From NCBI GenBank assembly GCA_951394405.1, contig OX596335.1, forward strand, positions 3,472,001-3,536,000: a DNA stretch of 64,000 bases. The letters run 5' to 3'. Below, in pieces: positions 14,194-25,699 of the stretch. The notes below the pieces were generated by a model. It saw only the letters and a list, made by a program, of their open reading frames with translations. It made no database searches and was not told the DNA's origin. How positions within the stretch are numbered: the stretch's first letter is position 1; every line of letters begins with the position of its first letter. A program made the translations under genes and the position numbers. This stretch comes from Coprinellus micaceus. Its lineage: Eukaryota > Basidiomycota > Agaricomycetes > Agaricales > Psathyrellaceae.

Positions 14194-14788
14194 TATTGAG
14201 AGGCCTCCGTCTGTGTGAGGGAGTGCCTGTCCGAGAGAGCGTCCAGATAATCGGCGTGGCCGGTGGAGATGGAGAATAGGCGAAGTCGCGGTTCGAGGGG
14301 CGTGTAATGACTGGCGGAAAAGGAAAATTGGTTCCGGTTATATCGATGCGCGACTTGTATACCGAATGGCTCCAAGTTGAAGTTCACGACGATTGGTCTC
14401 GTCGCCACACTGGATGAAAACACGACACTTTTCAATGAATTCACGGTCTGGCGCCTCGTCTCCAGGCACCTTGAGCGCTTGGGCCCTATTAAGTATTTCG
14501 TGATGGCCATCATGGCTCTCAAAATGTGGTACTAGGTGCACCAGAATCCATTGCCGGGGACTACAGTATCCTATGGGCGTTCCCAATGAAAGCTATCCGA
14601 TTGTCAAGGGTCTGGAAGATGCGGTTCCCGTGAACAGGCTTTTCGTATAGCCAGGGCACGACTGGGCGGTTCGATCACGTGAGCCATTGACATGCCGGCG
14701 TCGCGGTCTGTTGACGAGGCGCGCCCATCAACGCTTTGTCAAGGACCGCCATCATCTCTCCTCCCTCTGTCCGTTATCTGGGCCAGCA
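14194..14788. promoter_or_regulatory. Divergent promoter region, taxilin-like gene / BRCA2 homologue
   Basis: This 595-bp gap separates two divergently transcribed genes. No coding frame with recognisable content was found. A 3-base-offset ATG at 14692 opens a short frame that cannot be spliced in phase to the downstream BRCA2 frame. No specific factor site is claimed. Confidence 0.4.
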
Positions 14789-17700
14789 ATGCTGCAGCAT
14801 GGTGAGGGGGCAGCCTTCTACTGCAATCAACGAGTCTCATTTGTAGATCGTGCAGAACGTTCGCCATCGACTTCTCCAGCACGCAAACGACAGAGACTAT
14901 CCTCTCCGTTCTACGATGAGCAAATAGGCGACATATCTCAGGAATACTTGGATACTTTCGATCGCATAGACTTCTCCCTTTCCCAAGCTCCACCCAAAGA
15001 TGATGCTGGACAGTCAGAACCACTAGCGGACGGACCTTCGACTGACATGGAGAGCCCTTTTTTCGTAACGGGAACGCATACGGCCGGCTCGAGCACCGAA
15101 TCTGCCTCGAAGAACTATGCCTCGTCGTTCAAAGTGGCGTCTAGTCTGCCTCTAGGACGTCAGCAGGCGCAAGAACCACCATCCAACGATTGGCTTACCT
15201 CTGCACCACTCGACTTACCACTGTTCCAATCTGCAAGGCGCGTCAACGTCGACAAGATCCAGAAGGCGGCACCAGGGTCACCAGAAAAGGAAAACGAGGG
15301 GATCTTACTTCCTTCTGCTGCATCCCTCGCAAACGCTCGAGCGAAACTCAAATTGTGGGAGGCAGACTGGGAAGGTCTTGAGGAGGCAGAGGAGTGCGAA
15401 TCGGGCGCTATGAAGACTGCCGAGGATCTCAGCACAATTGAAGTCGGCCCTCCAGCCGGCTCTGCCTCCCCGCTCAAGTCAAGGAACAAGATACCGCCTC
15501 CTGTGTCGACCCCACTCTCCCACACGAGCAACTTCACGCCTTTACGCCCACGAAACGCAATGGCACCTCCTGCATCAACGCCGGTATCTCGTCCAGGTTT
15601 CCAACCCGCGGGCTTCGGTTCACAAGGGCGTCCATTCCGCCCATTAACCTTTAAGCAACCTCCGAGTACCCTTTCCTCCAATTTCAATACTGTACCACCA
15701 AGTGCTTCCCAAATCCCTCGCACTCCCGTTTCCAAACCGTCGTTCTCCACTCCGTCGAAGCTAGGGCCGCCCCTGTTAAAGCAAGCGCCTACGACGCTCG
15801 GGTCGACACCGCGGTCCATTGGCATCTCGAAAAGAGGAGCTTCTACATTCAAGTCCCCTTTCCGGACTCCCCTTATCCCCAACTCGGCACCACCAACCGC
15901 TCGCTTCTCTTCTTCGAACTCGTTGCTGAAAAGTCAGCTTCAGAACAGGGTGTATCCCCCCGCAAGTAAACCGTCTCCTTCTCCCTCCGTTAAAACCGGT
16001 ATACGGAGTATCTCTGTTCCCGGGGTCATACAGTCAATACCACCCACTAGCCTTCCACGTAAGTTCCGCGTTGGTGACGCGAATCGAGTACTCACGCCCT
16101 TTCCAGCGGTAGCCTCAAGCTCGAAGTTGAGCCTTGCATCTTCGGGTCTACGACCGCAGGATTACTCTCGGGAAGAGCTGGAAGAAATGGGACTGTATGC
16201 GCTTCTCCTTCTCCAGAGAACCTCCAGTTACTAATCCTTTACTCGGCAGAAATGTCCAGGAGCTCAGCCAAGTCAAGCCCGCGACGGCAGTGCACTATTG
16301 CTTCTACTCATTTACATCAGCGTCCGCCTCAAGTTCCGCCCAAGCAGAACCGGTTCTCCTCAACGCGACGGCCGCATACAACGAGATTATGAAGCAGGGG
16401 TGTTCTCTGGCGACCGAGGAATGGGTCACCAACCATTGGTGTTTGATTCTCTGGAAACTCGCTGGTATGGCTGCGCTTGACCCCGGGTCAGAGAAGATCG
16501 AGTCCAAGAAACGGTGGTGCTGGGCGGAGGTGATAAAGCAGCTGCGCCAAAGGTAGTCCTTTCGTTTGTCACGCCGGTGCATGAGCTGAAACGATTTTGA
16601 AGATATGACTCTGAGCTGGATGGAGGCAAGCGACCCATTCTCCGCAAAATCGTCACTCAAGACTCTGCTTCGAGCGTTCCCATGGTTTTATGTGTTTCTG
16701 CCGTTCTGAAGTCTGATGAAGGCCGGCCGATACTCGAAGTCACGGACGGGTGGTACAGAGTACGAGCAGAGATCGACTCTGCTTTGGCCAGGGCAGTAAA
16801 GCGAGGCATCATTCGAGAGGGAAGGAAGCTCATTGTCGCGGGGGCAAGGCTCATTTCGGAGAGAAAGGAACCCGCGGAGATTCTGGAGGCCTATAACTCG
16901 GTGACTCTGAAGATCTCAGGCAACTCATCGAGCTTGGCACCCTGGCATGCCAAGCTTGGTGTGCAGAATCAGCGATACATATCGACTTTGCATGCGCTAA
17001 CGCCAGATGGGGGACTTATCCCTTGCTTGGACGTGGAGGTTACGAAAGTGCACCCATTCGGGTACATTGAATTCATCGAACAAGACGGCCGGACTATCCA
17101 TGTTGGACCACGGAACGAAGCCGAGGAGGCCAAGGAGGTAGATAGGTGGAATGTGGGTTTCCCCTCTCTACACCGGACAGGACGCATTGGCTTACCCACC
17201 TGCCCTAGAAACGGCGTGATACCGAACTCTCCAAGATTCGAGAGGTACATGAAAAGCGCGTCTCGCGATACATGGACTATCTCTCTCGACTAGAGCGAAA
17301 AGCTGAGAAGAGCCGCCCTGTGACAGACGACGAAGAGATGCCCAATTACATTGACACCTATTACGACGACCTGGAAGAATCACCGTCTGCGTTGGCAAGG
17401 CTTAATAGCATCTCCGCCTCCGATGCACGTTGGCTTGCCCAACTTGTACGCCAGAATCTCGACACAGAACACGAACGCATAGGCGCCGAGATGGAGAAGG
17501 AATTGGCTGTGAGTCCCGTTCTTCCTCCTGCCTCCTGAAACTGACTTTGTGGAACAGGACGCTTGCCCCCAACGAAATGTACGAAATTTCCAAGTAATCG
17601 TTGTACGGGATGCTCGGACGGAAAAGAGGCCGGCAAGTCGGGTAGCACAGCTTACCGTTTGGGATGCGATGAGCCTCGACATGTCCGAAGGCTCGACTTC

Positions 17701-17848
17701 AGGTACCTTCGCCGTCGGCCAAAGATTCTTGATTTCAAACTTGGTTCCAACGCAACACAAGGCGTGGATGGGACATGAACCTGGAGCGGAGACGTATATG
17801 GCTACGAGGAAGGATAGCCAGTGGGTCAAGAGAAAGGCTTCGTCGTAG
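14789..17848 (+). CDS. BRH2: BRCA2/Brh2 homologue (homologous recombination mediator)
   Basis: Loads Rad51 on single-stranded DNA at breaks. The helical domain is shown by TEEWVTNHWCLILWKLAGM and RWCWAEVIKQLRQRYDSEL. OB1 follows: PMVLCVSAVL, LEVTDGWYRVRAEIDSALA, GRKLIVAGARL and VTLKISGNSSSLAPWHAKLG. The OB2/OB3 region includes FQVIVVRDA and VAQLTVWDA. The N-terminal 450 or so residues are Ser/Pro-rich and contain one BRC-like element near residues 144-160 (LPLFQSARRVNVDKIQKA). Introns restored in frame are 16195-16249, one after the WAEVIKQLRQ exon (near 16553-16603), one after DRWN (near 17154-17209), and one after KELA. The start is the first ATG in the frame (14789, MLQHGEG). Total is about 945 residues, close to compact fungal Brh2 rather than animal BRCA2. 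A small DSS1 partner would be expected elsewhere. Confidence 0.9.
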
Positions 17849-18076
17849 TTCCTTGATTCCCTACCGTATTATTCTGCTTTGGATTTGAACCAACACGCCT
17901 CCGAGAGTAAGACACCATGCGCTATTCAGCTTGTCCGAATTAAGTTATTGTATAGTCACGTGGTCGAAATTAGCGCTCGTGTCCGTACTGAAACGTGGGT
18001 AGTTCTAGGTTGCGAACATATCAAGTATCTGGAAGTGTAACTATCACTGGAACAAAGGGTGTACGATTTGCAGTGG

Positions 18077-19209
18077 TCAACCAGAACAGGGCTCGAGCTG
18101 TGAGGAGATCACGTCGAGGTAAAAGGCCTGCGTTATTCCGTTAGCCAGGCCGCTGAGAATACCGAACAGTTTGGAAGGTACGTACTACAGCAGAGGCAGG
18201 GAACGTTGACGCAGCGTTGTAGGAATCAATAGCTCCGACCAAGAACAATCTATTGGCCCTGATATCGTAGGCGATTGTGGGCGCGTATTGTGCTGTTGCG
18301 ATTGGTAAGAGGAAATTGGTGCGCGAGGACTCTCAGCTGATAGCTCCTTTAACAAATCGTTGATTTAGGGACTCACTCCCATCTGGGTTGGTCCATTGGA
18401 CCCTTATCTCCTTGGTGACAGCATCGAAAAGCCATATCGTAGATTCCCCGTTTGCCGAAAAAGATTTAGGAGGGGCTTATGTCGCATCAGTCCATCAGTA
18501 CCCTGTCGAGTATGCGAAAGGACAACGGCGGCAGGTAACTCACTATGATCCACTCCTCCAAAGCTTGCGACACTGGGAACGTGGTGAACAGGTCAGGGGC
18601 CAGGGTTCAAGAAAGGAGGGCTGCAAGCTACCTGTGGACTCCGGCTTGGGGGGTTTGAGAGCTAACTGCCCCATGGAAAGGGCGGGAGGGGGTCGACCAA
18701 CTGCCGTCCATATTGGTAGCAGTCATTTCTACGGCTTCGTCGGTTTGGCCTTTGGTGAGCTCAAAGATCATATCAGGCTCGACGCCCGATAGAAATTTGA
18801 CTCCGGCATGCCAAGTTGCGTGGTACCCCAGGCTGCTACCACTGGATACGGTCCGAACGTCTATCCTTCCAGTGTAAGTCGTGCACGGCACGCATGACGC
18901 GCGGGGAACCACTATTAAAAGAACGGCAATGTTAGCGAGCGACTCGCAGTCGGCAAGCCAGGTAGACCATTTACAGGGACCAGATCTCCTCCTCGGGGGA
19001 AGGAGGGGGAGGCGCCTACGAAGCCGCTCCGCATTGCTAAGTCGCTTGGTAGGTGTAGGGACGAAGCTTTCTGCGAGTCCGGGTACACTGACCTCCTCGA
19101 TCTTGCCAGCGGAGCGTGGCTCTGTGCTCTCTTGATCCCCGTAAATACCAGAGTTCAGGCCGGCAACACAGGATGCTAACAGGGCTAGTACAAGGAAGAG
19201 AGGCTTCAT
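18077..19209 (-). CDS. Predicted secreted protein, NAERLRR/LPLLPP family, copy A
   Basis: No function is known to me. A signal peptide (MKPLFLVLALLASCVAG) is followed by a pro-region ending PTPTKRLSNAERLRRRLPLL then PPRRR, a basic motif that looks like a processing site. The mature part begins LVPRASC and continues TGRIDVRTVSSGSSLGYHATW. The last conserved part reads ESTIWLF, VQWTNPDG, APTIAYDIRANRLFLVGAID and SYNAASTFPASAVV, ending AFYLDVISSQLEPCSG. The paralogue at 19614-20689 has the same order and the same intron positions: one immediately after the basic motif, one after TNPDG and one after the last V of FPASAVV. The fold is probably beta-rich. The middle exon edges (about 18480-18640) are uncertain. 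Start is the ATG at 19207-19209. Confidence 0.7.
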
Positions 19210-19613
19210 CGTCGGCGGTGTGATGGAAAGGAGTGTGGGGTAAGGAACGAGAGTGCTTCAGTTGAACGGTAGAGTCGACGAGGAGAACAAGCACAGGGGA
19301 ATCTTGGCAAGCCCAGCTCAAGCTTCCAAGGCCTATTAAAACCAACATTCCATCTGTCTGTCATTGGCAGAAATGCAGGTGGCCCATCACAGACACATAG
19401 GGGAGAAGTTACCACGTTTGAGTGGCTCAGTCAACTCGGAGTTGACAGTCGGAAAACATGAAGAGAAAAGGGCTAGGGCACTGTGACTAAGGAAAAGCAG
19501 GCCGGAAGGGTTGACCGATGAGTGGCACAGGTGATAGCCATTAGTAGAGAGCTTGCGCAAACTCTCTAATGTAAAAACTAGCGAGCTATTGAAAGGCGTC
19601 GATTGCATCAAGT

Positions 19614-20689
19614 TCAGCAGGAGGCCGCGGCGTCCACTAGGTGGAAGGACTTCCATGCCCAAACATGATGTTTAGGATTTAAAGGGTGCACACGAGAGTG
19701 CGTTAGTAGCAGGTACAACGATAGCAAAGAATGGACTCGGCTTACCACGGCGGAAGCAGGGAAGGTAAAGACGGCGTTATATGCAGCGAGGTCGCCGGCC
19801 AAGAAGAATTGGTTGTTCCTGATATTATAGGCTATCGTGGTGGGAGGTTGGGCTGCATTTACGTAGATAGGATGGGAGATCGTCAATCGCCCGAGTTCTG
19901 GACCTCTGGATTGTTAACTCACAGCCATCGGGGTTGGTCCACCGGACGGAAATTTCAAAGCTGGCGGGGTCAACGAGCCAGATCGTGGACTCCGTGTTGG
20001 CCGGCGAGGATGGAGGGGAGTTGGCAGGTGCTAGTTTCTCATATTAGAAAACTCGTCCCGCACAGAAGGAAGCGCACGAGGACTCACAGTGGTTAACACC
20101 TCCGAAACCAGCAGCCCTATGTATCCGGGTGAAGTTATAAGAGCAGCCAAGAAAACGGCGGGGCGAACGCACGACGGTGATCCAAGTCCAAGAGTACCTC
20201 CACCTGCTCCGTAGAACGGGAAAGCAGAAGAAGCCCCGGTGTCGTTGAGTGGGATGATTTCAGTGGCTTCTCCGGCTGGTGGTATAGTGACTTGAACCAA
20301 CAAGTCTGAATCCGGCCCGAGGAAGTTGAGAGAGCTGAGGGACCAGTTCACGACCCTCCCTAACACTGAACCGCTGGAAACGCTTCGAACTTTAATCTTG
20401 CCGGTGAAGGTGTTGGGGGCGCAAGACGCCCGAGGGGCCACTGTAAAGTAGAAGCTCGGGTCATTTCGCACGAGGAGGTAGCACTTCACTGACGAGGACC
20501 AGATCTTCTCTTAGGGGGGAGAAGGGGCAAGTTCCTGCGAAGTCGCTCGGCGTTAGTGAGCTCTCGCTTTGTGGGCGTAGGGGAGAGCAGTGCTTCTCCG
20601 CGCTGATATACGCTATCTGTGGGTCCACCAGTGTACAAGGCCGTAACACATGCTGAGACGAGCGCTAGAACAAAGAATAGGTTCTTCAT
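19614..20689 (-). CDS. Predicted secreted protein, NAERLRR/LPLLPP family, copy B
   Basis: Paralogue of copy A. The signal peptide is MKNLFFVLALVSACVTAL. The pro-region ends PTPTKRELTNAERLRRNLPL then PPKRRSGP. The body reads LAPRASCAPNTFTGKIKVRS, SVSSGSVLGRVVNWSLSSLN and FLGPDSDLLVQVTIPPAGEA. The conserved end is ESTIWLVD, FEISVRWTNPDG, PPTTIAYNIRNNQFFLAGDL, AAYNAVFTFPASAVV and SFHLVDAAASC. The Cys of PRASC and a terminal Cys are shared with copy A and may pair. The last exon joins GTG/TCC in frame after an intron holding TACTAAC. Start is the ATG at 20687-20689. Function unknown; the duplication suggests a lineage-specific secretome gene. Confidence 0.7.
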
Positions 20690-21156
20690 GATGGGCGCTT
20701 AGCGAGCGAGAAGGGGGATATCGCCTGGAGAGAGCGACACACTGGTCAGGCGTGGTGGGAGGGTGGACAGGGTGAAAAGCACCTCAGCAGGGATCGTCAG
20801 AGATGAACCTGATTTTATAGGAACTGACGCCATCTGTCGACCGTCGTCGGGAACGCCAGTCGCCCAGGCCTGGATCAAGCGACGATGAATATCATCACGT
20901 ACAAGTGCAAGGCTCCAGAAAGGGCGAGTGGAGAGTCGCATAGTAAAGACGAGTGATGTATTCCTGATGAAAGGTAAGAGAAAGGATAGGTTGGTGGTTC
21001 CCGAGAACGAAAGGAGGGTGGAATGATCCTGGGATAGGTAATGTACACTAGATATTACATGCCATAGCTTGGAAGTTACAATGACCAACTGGGGTTCAGA
21101 AAAAAGAGTGGATACATAGAATTTTTACCACCTACGCCTACCTCCCTAGCTATATG

Positions 21157-21774
21157 CTAGCGAGTGCAAACGCAAGTCGGGCAGGGCCCAACTGTAGGAG
21201 GGAGGTAGGTAACGGAATAGCCTGGAAGGCATAAAGGACACGGCGCGGGGGTGCAATAAATAGTGGTGGATGTGGTGGTGCTCGTGGCGGGTACGCATGC
21301 GCACTGGGAACAGGTACCGGTCTTGGGTGGGAGGTAGGTGAAAGACCATCCCGGAATGCAGGTGGGGCACGCGCTCGGAGGGCACGAAGTAAACGGAGGC
21401 GTCGTCGTCGTCGTTGTAGGAGGTGGATATGTGGTGCTTGGAATCGTCACCGTTATGGCGTCAATTACTGTTGGGGACGTCGCAGAGCGAAGAACGTGAG
21501 CGTCGAGGTGACGATTGAGCGCGGTCGGGCCCACCTTCCAGTCTGGTTGCGCTGCTTCATCAGCGAGTGGCTCGGCGCTCTTCCAAACAGGCGGACCCGG
21601 GGAGCGCCTCCAGTCGGGGGCTTCTGGGGATGGAGCGGGATTCACGCCTTCTGCGGGGGAGACCGCCTTCCAGGCGGGTGATCCCCGAGCATCGAGTGGT
21701 TGAGCACGAGCTCCCGCAAGGAATATACTCGCATATGCAAACAACAAGCAGAGTGGGTGGAGAGACAAACGCAT
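21157..21774 (-). CDS. Small secreted cysteine-rich protein with two CPxCxPG modules
   Basis: I do not recognise a named family. The single exon encodes about 205 residues. It has a signal peptide (MRLSLHPLCLLFAYASIFLA), then a Pro/Ala-rich region with four P-x-W-K/R motifs (PAWK, PDWR, PVWK, PDWK). A Thr/Pro linker (PPPTTTTTTPP) follows, then two copies of a cysteine module: CPPSACPTCIPGWSFTYLPP with GTCSQCAC, and CTPAPCPLCLPGYSVTYLPP with GPCPTCVC. Each module has six cysteines with the same spacing, so three disulfides per module are likely. The start ATG (21772-21774) gives the only good signal peptide; an upstream in-frame extension lacks one. Third in a run of three secreted minus-strand genes. 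Confidence 0.75.
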   Translation of the reverse strand: MRLSLHPLCLLFAYASIFLAGARAQPLDARGSPAWKAVSPAEGVNPAPSPEAPDWRRSPGPPVWKSAEPLADEAAQPDWKVGPTALNRHLDAHVLRSATSPTVIDAITVTIPSTTYPPPTTTTTTPPFTSCPPSACPTCIPGWSFTYLPPKTGTCSQCACVPATSTTTSTTIYCTPAPCPLCLPGYSVTYLPPTVGPCPTCVCTR

Positions 21775-22634
21775 TGGGATGGTGGCTCCGGAAAGAAGGT
21801 TGGATTGAGATCTTCTTTCGCTCAACGGCTTTTTATCTTTGGTTTCACGGCGCTCGGTGACAGAGTGGGACTGGAGAAATACCATGAGATAGGTACGAGA
21901 GAAGCCAAGGGGGTTGTCGAATGAATGGGCCCTGAGGGGCTTTAGCCTCCCAGTCCAAGTGGGGTAGGTTGAGACGAGAATCATCCGAAGATACCACTCC
22001 TGCGTGTGCATCATCAAGCGAACCTGACGACTGAGCATCACGTTACATACCGAGAAGGACTTTTGTCGTGTGGAAGACGTCGTTAGTGAGAAGCTGGATG
22101 GTCCGAAGGGGAATAGGCTGGGGAAGTTTAGAAGTCTGGGGCGGTTCGTGTGCCTCACTCTTGGAGATGAGTGACGTGGTGTGGTACCTATCTCTGGAGC
22201 GAGTCTTCTGACCTCAATCAGTACTGTAAAGAGTCAATTAAGCAGCTACCAGCTGCTAGAGAGCACCCAGCATGCCGGAAGATGAGCAGAATAGGTCTCT
22301 AACCCGATCACCCGGCGGGATTGGGACGGGGTGATACCCTATCGCTGGAGCCTTGGAACTCGAACATCAGGAAGAAAACAAAAGACAGTCGATGCCACCA
22401 GGATTCCTTCAAAGAGGAACAGATGGTAGCACTCAAAGATGGTTATTGAGAAGTCCCACTCGGCTATAGGGGGAGGGCGGGATGACGGCCAATGGAAGGC
22501 GGAAGGGCTCATCTGCGCGGGAGTGTCGAGGCTCGCGGGATCGGGCCGGAGAGGGACTATAGCCTGTGCATGTGCGATTAAATTGTGAGTATACATATGA
22601 GCTATAAAGAGGGGTGGGGGGAGAGGGAGGTCCT
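21775..22634. other. Intergenic region, no gene recognised
   Basis: This 860-bp stretch holds the promoter of the cysteine-rich gene and the 3' flank of the peptidase gene. Open frames are short and show no recognisable protein. Confidence 0.4.
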
Positions 22635-24267
22635 CTACGCAGCGAGGCCGTAATGCTTGAACACATCGGTGGGCGAAGAGACGTCATCGTAGCCCATGCA
22701 AACAACGGAAGGCTTGTTGCCGGATTCGGGACCGAAGAGTTTCATGGCAACGCGGCGCACGGCATTGGGATCGACTTGGTCGATCTTGTCCGTCATTTCG
22801 GTGACTGGGACCTTGCGTCCGTGCACGAGCACCTGGAGCTGTGTTAGCCAGAAGTATGGGTTTGGTAGGTGGATCTCGTACCTGACGACCTAAATCCTCC
22901 ACTTCCACGGACCGGCTCTCTAATGCCATCATAAGACTCGACTTTAGCTGATTCTTGGCCCTGTCGAGTTCTGTTTTGGGTATGGGGGTGTATGCGAGCA
23001 AGCTGAGCTGGTGAACGAGGTGAGGAAGGATCTGACTGGAGGTGTTGCCGCCTTGTTGACCGTTGGCGGCAGGGGCGAAGGACGCAAAGAGACCGAACAA
23101 GGATGAGTCAGTATATATGTGGTGGAAGGAAGCACAGTGGTCGACTTGTGGGTAGTGGTTCAGGATGTGAGTGTATAGCCGAGAGTACATTCCCTTTCCG
23201 GGTCCACCTGCGGAGAAGCTGCCGCCTCCTCCGAGCAGTACTTGCATCGTGGCGAGTGTGTAAATGTCGTCGTCGTGGATGCCAACGCCCTCGTACCCAA
23301 CGTAGAGGTGGTTGAACTCTGCGTTGGAGTCGTGGATGAATCGATGGCCACCAGTGTACGTCGTTGACTTGTTGCTTAACGGAATGCTGGGTAATGCTGG
23401 GTTGGGGAAGAGATAAGATGCAGCTCGTGAGAAGGACTTGGGTCCAGTTGAAGGGGACGTCAGCAGGTGTGGGGGAATAGATGTCGAGGAACTTTGCTGG
23501 AGTGGTGGCGCTTTCAACGAGGAAAAGTACTTGTCTGCCAGCTCGACCAACTCCTGGTGGGGCATGCCAGCTCCCGCGATGACCATCCTCTCGGGCGAAT
23601 ACCAGCGCTGCATGGTATCCCGCAGTAACGGCGCGTTCATTGCGGACACACGCTCCTCTGGACAGAGGAGAGGGTTGCCAAGTCCGCCCTTTCCGTATGC
23701 GACATTGTGAAGGATTTCTGGGAGAATCATCTCTGGCTTGGAGGTGATTTCTCGGATTTCGTAGTAAGCAGCGTCCTGCTGGGCAGCGATTTCGTCCGGG
23801 GCAAGCTCGGGATTTCGAACGGTGTCGGCGATGAGTGACATGGCAAGCGGGGTTCCCTGGTGGAAGTGGGAGGACTGGTACATCATGGTCTCCCTGGACG
23901 ACGAGCACATAATCTGGCCGCCCAGTGAGTGTATCGCGGTGGACATGTCTTCGTCTGACCGTGTGCTGGTGCTCTGACCAAGATGTCAGAACGAGGGCGC
24001 ACACGAAGAGGAAACACCCACTTTGAAGGCGACCCTGTCCAGAAAGTGGCTCACTCCGGATGTTTCTGGGGTCTCATAGCGGGCGCCTGCGTCGATGTAG
24101 AGGCCGACGGAGGAAAAGTGGCCGGGAGCCGAGTCTGTTGCGACGCGCAGCCTGTTTGGGAGGGTGGTGACCTGGACGGTGGACGGGGGGACGTCTGCGC
24201 TGAGGAGGCGCCTGCTTCTGAGTGCGGCGCGTGCTGCGGGTCGGATGATGCTGCCAGCCTTGCGCAT
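22635..24267 (-). CDS. MAS2: Mitochondrial processing peptidase, alpha subunit
   Basis: With the beta subunit it removes targeting presequences from imported mitochondrial proteins. The alpha subunit lacks the zinc motif but carries a flexible glycine-rich loop, seen here as LLGGGGSFSAGGPGKGMYSR. The N-terminus (MRKAGSIIRPAARAALRSRR) is a typical Arg-rich targeting sequence. M16-family features follow: VTTLPNRLRVATDSAPGHFS, VGLYIDAGARYETPETSGVS and HFLDRVAFK. The protein continues LGGQIMCSSSRETMMYQ and ends DVFKHYGLAA. Short introns lie near 23947-23985 and 22833-22895. The start is the ATG at 24265-24267. It diverges from the ceramidase gene, whose ATG is 243 bp away. Confidence 0.92.
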
Positions 24268-24510
24268 GTTGTTGTCGGAGGAGGAGGAGAGCTGCTGCTT
24301 TTGCTGGCGACATCAGCCGGATCCTGGTCCCGTGTTCGAACCACGCCGGGGCTATTTTATTTTTACTCCAGACGTCATCGAGTTTAGCGCTGGACACCGG
24401 CAGACCCGGCGTTTATCGCGGCAAAAGTCATTCCGTCTTCGTCATGCTACGGCGCATGATGTAAGACTCTGCTGCCAATTTGGTCCTCTCTCTCTCTACC
24501 GCCATCCATC

Positions 24511-25699
24511 ATGAACCTCACTGCGGTCGCGCCCTACCTCGCAAAACAGGGAATATGGGGCCCAGTCACCGCAACCCTCGACTGGTGCGAGGCGAGTCCA
24601 CCCTCCCTCCTCACCGTCCACCTCGTTGACCACGTCCATAGGTCAACCACCAGTTCTCGCCCTACATCGCGGAAATGGCAAATACCCTCTCCAACCTCTT
24701 CACCATCGGGATCGCCTTGGCGGGCTGCATACATGCCGCCATGCAAGGCCTTCCAACCCGCTTCCTGGTTGGCTACCTGGTACACCTTCATGTCCTCCGC
24801 AGGTCGAGAGTCGTCCCCTCACCTGAACCCCCTCTCTAGGGCGTCGCCCTCGTCGGCTTCGGCAGCTTCCTCTTCCACGCGACCCTGCAGTACCACGCCC
24901 AGCTCGCCGACGAGCTCCCCATGATTTACGTCGGCTCCATGAGCCTCTGGCTCCTCTTCGACAACAAGCCTGGGTTCGGCCTCAAGTCCTCGCGGACCCA
25001 GTTTCTGATAGCGGTCGCCATTCTCGCCGACGTCCTTTTCACATGGAGCTAGTAGGTCCCAATTGGCGGCTTCCCCAACCAATTGCTGACTCGTGTTTTC
25101 AAGCATGGTCAATCGTAATCCCGTATATCACCAAGTCGTGTTCGGCATCTTGGTCTTTACGACTACCTTGCGCATTGCGTATATTCTGCGTCACACCTCG
25201 GCTGCTCGCCTTATCCCTGACAGCAAGAAGGAGACTATTGTGAGACTCTTTGCGGCGGGAGCCGCCATGTTCATCTTTGGCTTCCTGCTTTGGAATGTCG
25301 ACAACGCCTTCTGCCGTTCCATAACCCGAACCAAGCTCAAGGTCGGATGGCCCACAGCCTTCATTTTGGAAGGTCCGTAGCTTGACGTTAGCCCAAGTCC
25401 GCCGTGACACTGATCTCCCCCACAGGTCACTCTTGGTGGCATATCTTCACGGCAAGTACGGGTTTGGCACCCTTGGGCCGAGGTACTAAACGCATACACA
25501 GGGCCTTGGCACGTACTACATGTTCAGCGGGATCCAATGTAGGCTGCCACGCTTCTTCCGATTGGAGCGGTTTGTTGACCGAGTTCCTCCCGTAGACGTC
25601 TGCCTGTGCACCAAAGACAGCCCAGAAAAGCATGACATCAAGTTCCTCCATGGTTTGCCCCATGTCATCCGTGTGCAAGATAAAGTTAAAGCCTTGTAG
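24511..25699 (+). CDS. YPC1: Alkaline ceramidase (Ypc1/Ydc1 family)
   Basis: A multi-pass ER membrane enzyme that cleaves (phyto)ceramide to a long-chain base and fatty acid. Family motifs are QGIWGPVTATLDWCE with FSPYIAEMANTLSN, GFGSFLFHATLQYHAQLADE LP split over exons, MSLWLLFDN, FGFLLWNVDNAFC and GHSWWHIFTGLGTYY. The conserved histidines, Asp and Ser residues of the metal-binding hydrolase superfamily are in these segments. The seven exons are 24511-24591, 24642-24779, 24840-25051, 25104-25372, 25426-25451, 25502-25538 and 25596-25699. Two introns must start with GC (24592 GCGAGT and 25452 GCAAGT) to keep the frame. Exon 5 is only 26 nt. The end is RVQDKVKAL. Confidence 0.9.

Noticed and set aside
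14687..14788. N-terminal extension of the BRCA2 homologue to 14687
   Set aside because: It begins at TTG, and an ATG at 14692 is in another frame with no in-phase splice to the main frame.
15160..15882. A 240-codon minus-strand open frame inside BRCA2
   Set aside because: Antisense to the Ser/Pro-rich N-terminus; low-complexity Gly/Val translation, no recognisable protein.
24290..24365. tRNA-like B box (GTGTTCGAACCACG) upstream of the peptidase gene
   Set aside because: No A box at the right distance and no acceptor stem could be paired on either strand.
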